A stretch of 28,874 bases of DNA from a virus. The translations under genes and the position numbers were made by a program. The notes beneath the pieces are model-generated. The model was not told where the DNA came from. It saw nothing but the letters and a program-made list of their open reading frames with translations, and ran no database searches. Location: positions 1-28,874 of IMG/VR virus record IMGVR_UViG_3300025276_000157; one strand, written 5' to 3'. Below are positions 28,237-28,874 of this stretch, piece after piece; position 1 is the first letter of the stretch; the number at the start of each line of letters is the position of its first letter.

Positions 28237-28372
28237 CTCAGCACTAGAACAGATTAACAATGGCTTTGCTGAAATCAACAAACGTGTTGACGAACTAGAA
28301 GCAAAGGTAAACAAACCAGTTGACTCTAAGGAGAAACCTAGTGGCAAAAAAGCCAGACCCAAGACTAGCTAG
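28214..28372 (+). CDS. Small overlapping coiled-coil protein (52 aa)
   Basis: ATG at 28214 has AAGGA at 28199-28203 and lies 23 bases inside the portal gene; its end overlaps the next gene by 32 bases. The product is MILPSQFNSALEQINNGFAE, then INKRVDELEAKVNK and a basic tail. The heptad pattern I..F..I..RV..LE.KV suggests a short parallel coiled coil. It resembles small proteins that sit between portal and capsid genes; no function is known. Confidence 0.6.
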   Translation: MILPSQFNSALEQINNGFAEINKRVDELEAKVNKPVDSKEKPSGKKARPKTS

Positions 28373-28631
28373 GGCAGGCGTAACGGGGTTCAATAAGCCA
28401 AAACGAACCCCTAGTCACCCTAAAAAAAGTCATGTAGTTGTTGCTAAGGAAGGCGACAAAATTAAAACTATACGTTATGGTGAGCAAGGCGCTAGTACAG
28501 CAGGTAAGCCTAAAGCAGGTGAATCAGATAAGATGAAAGCTAAGCGCAAGTCTTTTAAAGCACGTCACGGTGCGAACATAGCTAAAGGTAAAATGTCAGC
28601 AGCTTACTGGGCTGATAAATCTAAATGGTAA
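28341..28631 (+). CDS. Conserved small basic protein of marine podoviruses (96 aa)
   Basis: The start is GTG at 28341, fixed by AAGGAG at 28328-28333; the frame is open further upstream but has no ribosome binding site there. The sequence contains RAGVTGFNKPKRTPSHPKKS, IRYGEQGASTAGKPKAGESD and KAKRKSFKARHGANIAKGKM, ending SAAYWADKSKW. I recognise the GEQG..TAGKP..GES...KAKR.SFKARH..NI.KGK.SAAYWA block from many marine phage genomes, always near portal or capsid genes and without assigned function. It is strongly basic and could bind DNA in the capsid or condense scaffold. Confidence 0.85.
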   Translation: MAKKPDPRLARAGVTGFNKPKRTPSHPKKSHVVVAKEGDKIKTIRYGEQGASTAGKPKAGESDKMKAKRKSFKARHGANIAKGKMSAAYWADKSKW

Positions 28632-28641
28632 GGAGAACACT

Positions 28642-28758
28642 ATGAACTATGGTAAAGCTAAGCCTAAATCAACACCTAAGCCTAAGCGTGGTGCAAGAGC
28701 AGCCACTAACAAGAAGAAGAAGAAAAAGAATACAATGTCTGTAAGAAGCGGGTACTAA
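28642..28758 (+). CDS. Very basic micro-protein (38 aa)
   Basis: ATG at 28642 follows AAGGAG with 7-base spacing. About half of the residues are Lys, Arg or Pro (KAKPKSTPKPKRGARA, then six consecutive Lys). This is probably a nucleic-acid-binding peptide, perhaps packaged. No family is recognised. Confidence 0.6.
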   Translation: MNYGKAKPKSTPKPKRGARAATNKKKKKKNTMSVRSGY

Positions 28759-28759
28759 T

Positions 28760-28874
28760 ATGAAAGGTGTAAAGCACTATAAGAAAGATGGTACTGCACA
28801 TACAGGTAACTCACATAAGATGGCTGACGGCAGTTTACACAGTAACAAGTCTCACACTAAGACAAGCCAGAAGC
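28760..28874 (+). CDS. Small His/Lys-rich protein, 5' part (3' end outside window)
   Basis: ATG at 28760, one base after the previous stop; the frame stays open to the window end. The visible 38 residues (MKGVKHYKKDGTAHTGNSHK, then MADGSLHSNKSHTKTSQK) have regularly spaced His and Lys (KHYKKDG, NSHKMADGSLH, SHTKTSQK). A similar start is known to me from small proteins of marine podoviruses near the capsid genes. Role unknown. Confidence 0.7.
   Translation, partial: MKGVKHYKKDGTAHTGNSHKMADGSLHSNKSHTKTSQK

Noticed and set aside
28341-28372. Slippery-looking AAAAAAG as a programmed frameshift
   Set aside because: The downstream gene has its own AAGGAG and GTG start, which explains its expression. 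Kept only as a remark.

Overview
The window is part of the genome of a lytic, short-tailed (podovirus-type) phage of a bacterial host, most likely an aquatic one. The evidence is a T7-style replisome (family A DNA polymerase, fused primase-helicase, single-stranded DNA binding protein, T7 endonuclease I homologue), T7-style tail tubular proteins A and B, large ejection-type internal virion proteins, a terminase/portal block and a B12-dependent (class II) ribonucleotide reductase. This set is typical of marine podoviruses. I see no integrase, repressor gene, tRNA, CRISPR array or insertion sequence, and no phage RNA polymerase. Instead there are several near-perfect host sigma70-type promoters. 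No scaffold or major capsid gene lies in the window, so part of the genome is outside it.

Layout. A control region of about 1 kb (23.2-24.15 kb) fires in both directions. To the right (+ strand) run the small terminase, an M15-family endolysin, the large terminase, the portal and several very small overlapping genes; this arm leaves the window at 28874. The + strand genes at 1-10353 (tail fibre end, two holin-like proteins, virion proteins, tail tubular A and B, short fibre, three internal/ejection proteins) would continue the same late arm if the molecule is circular or permuted. To the left (- strand) runs one almost gap-free transcription unit from 23.2 to 10.4 kb. It holds about eighteen small early genes, then a zinc-ribbon gene, SSB, primase-helicase, DNA polymerase, three consecutive PD-(D/E)XK-type nucleases, a DUF3310 gene, a few micro-genes and the ribonucleotide reductase. 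The two arms converge on a hairpin terminator at about 10.37 kb.

How it works together. Early leftward transcription starts at a consensus promoter near 23.24 kb and is boosted by internal promoters near 22.29, 21.58 and 18.99 kb. Several of these have their -35 or -10 box inside the end of the preceding gene. The replication genes copy the DNA; the nucleases and the reductase are suited to recycling host DNA into nucleotides and resolving branched replication intermediates. The late rightward arm starts from an extended -10 promoter near 24.02 kb. A composite leader motif (AAGTAAC, then TACTTAAGTA, then GTAA) occurs after the replication promoter, after the late promoter and once more inside the control region, in the same order each time. 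It is the best candidate here for an undescribed regulatory element.

Many genes shorter than 60 codons were found by reading overlaps of the TAATG and ATGA type and ribosome binding sites. Their existence is well supported by the tight tiling, but their functions are unknown.
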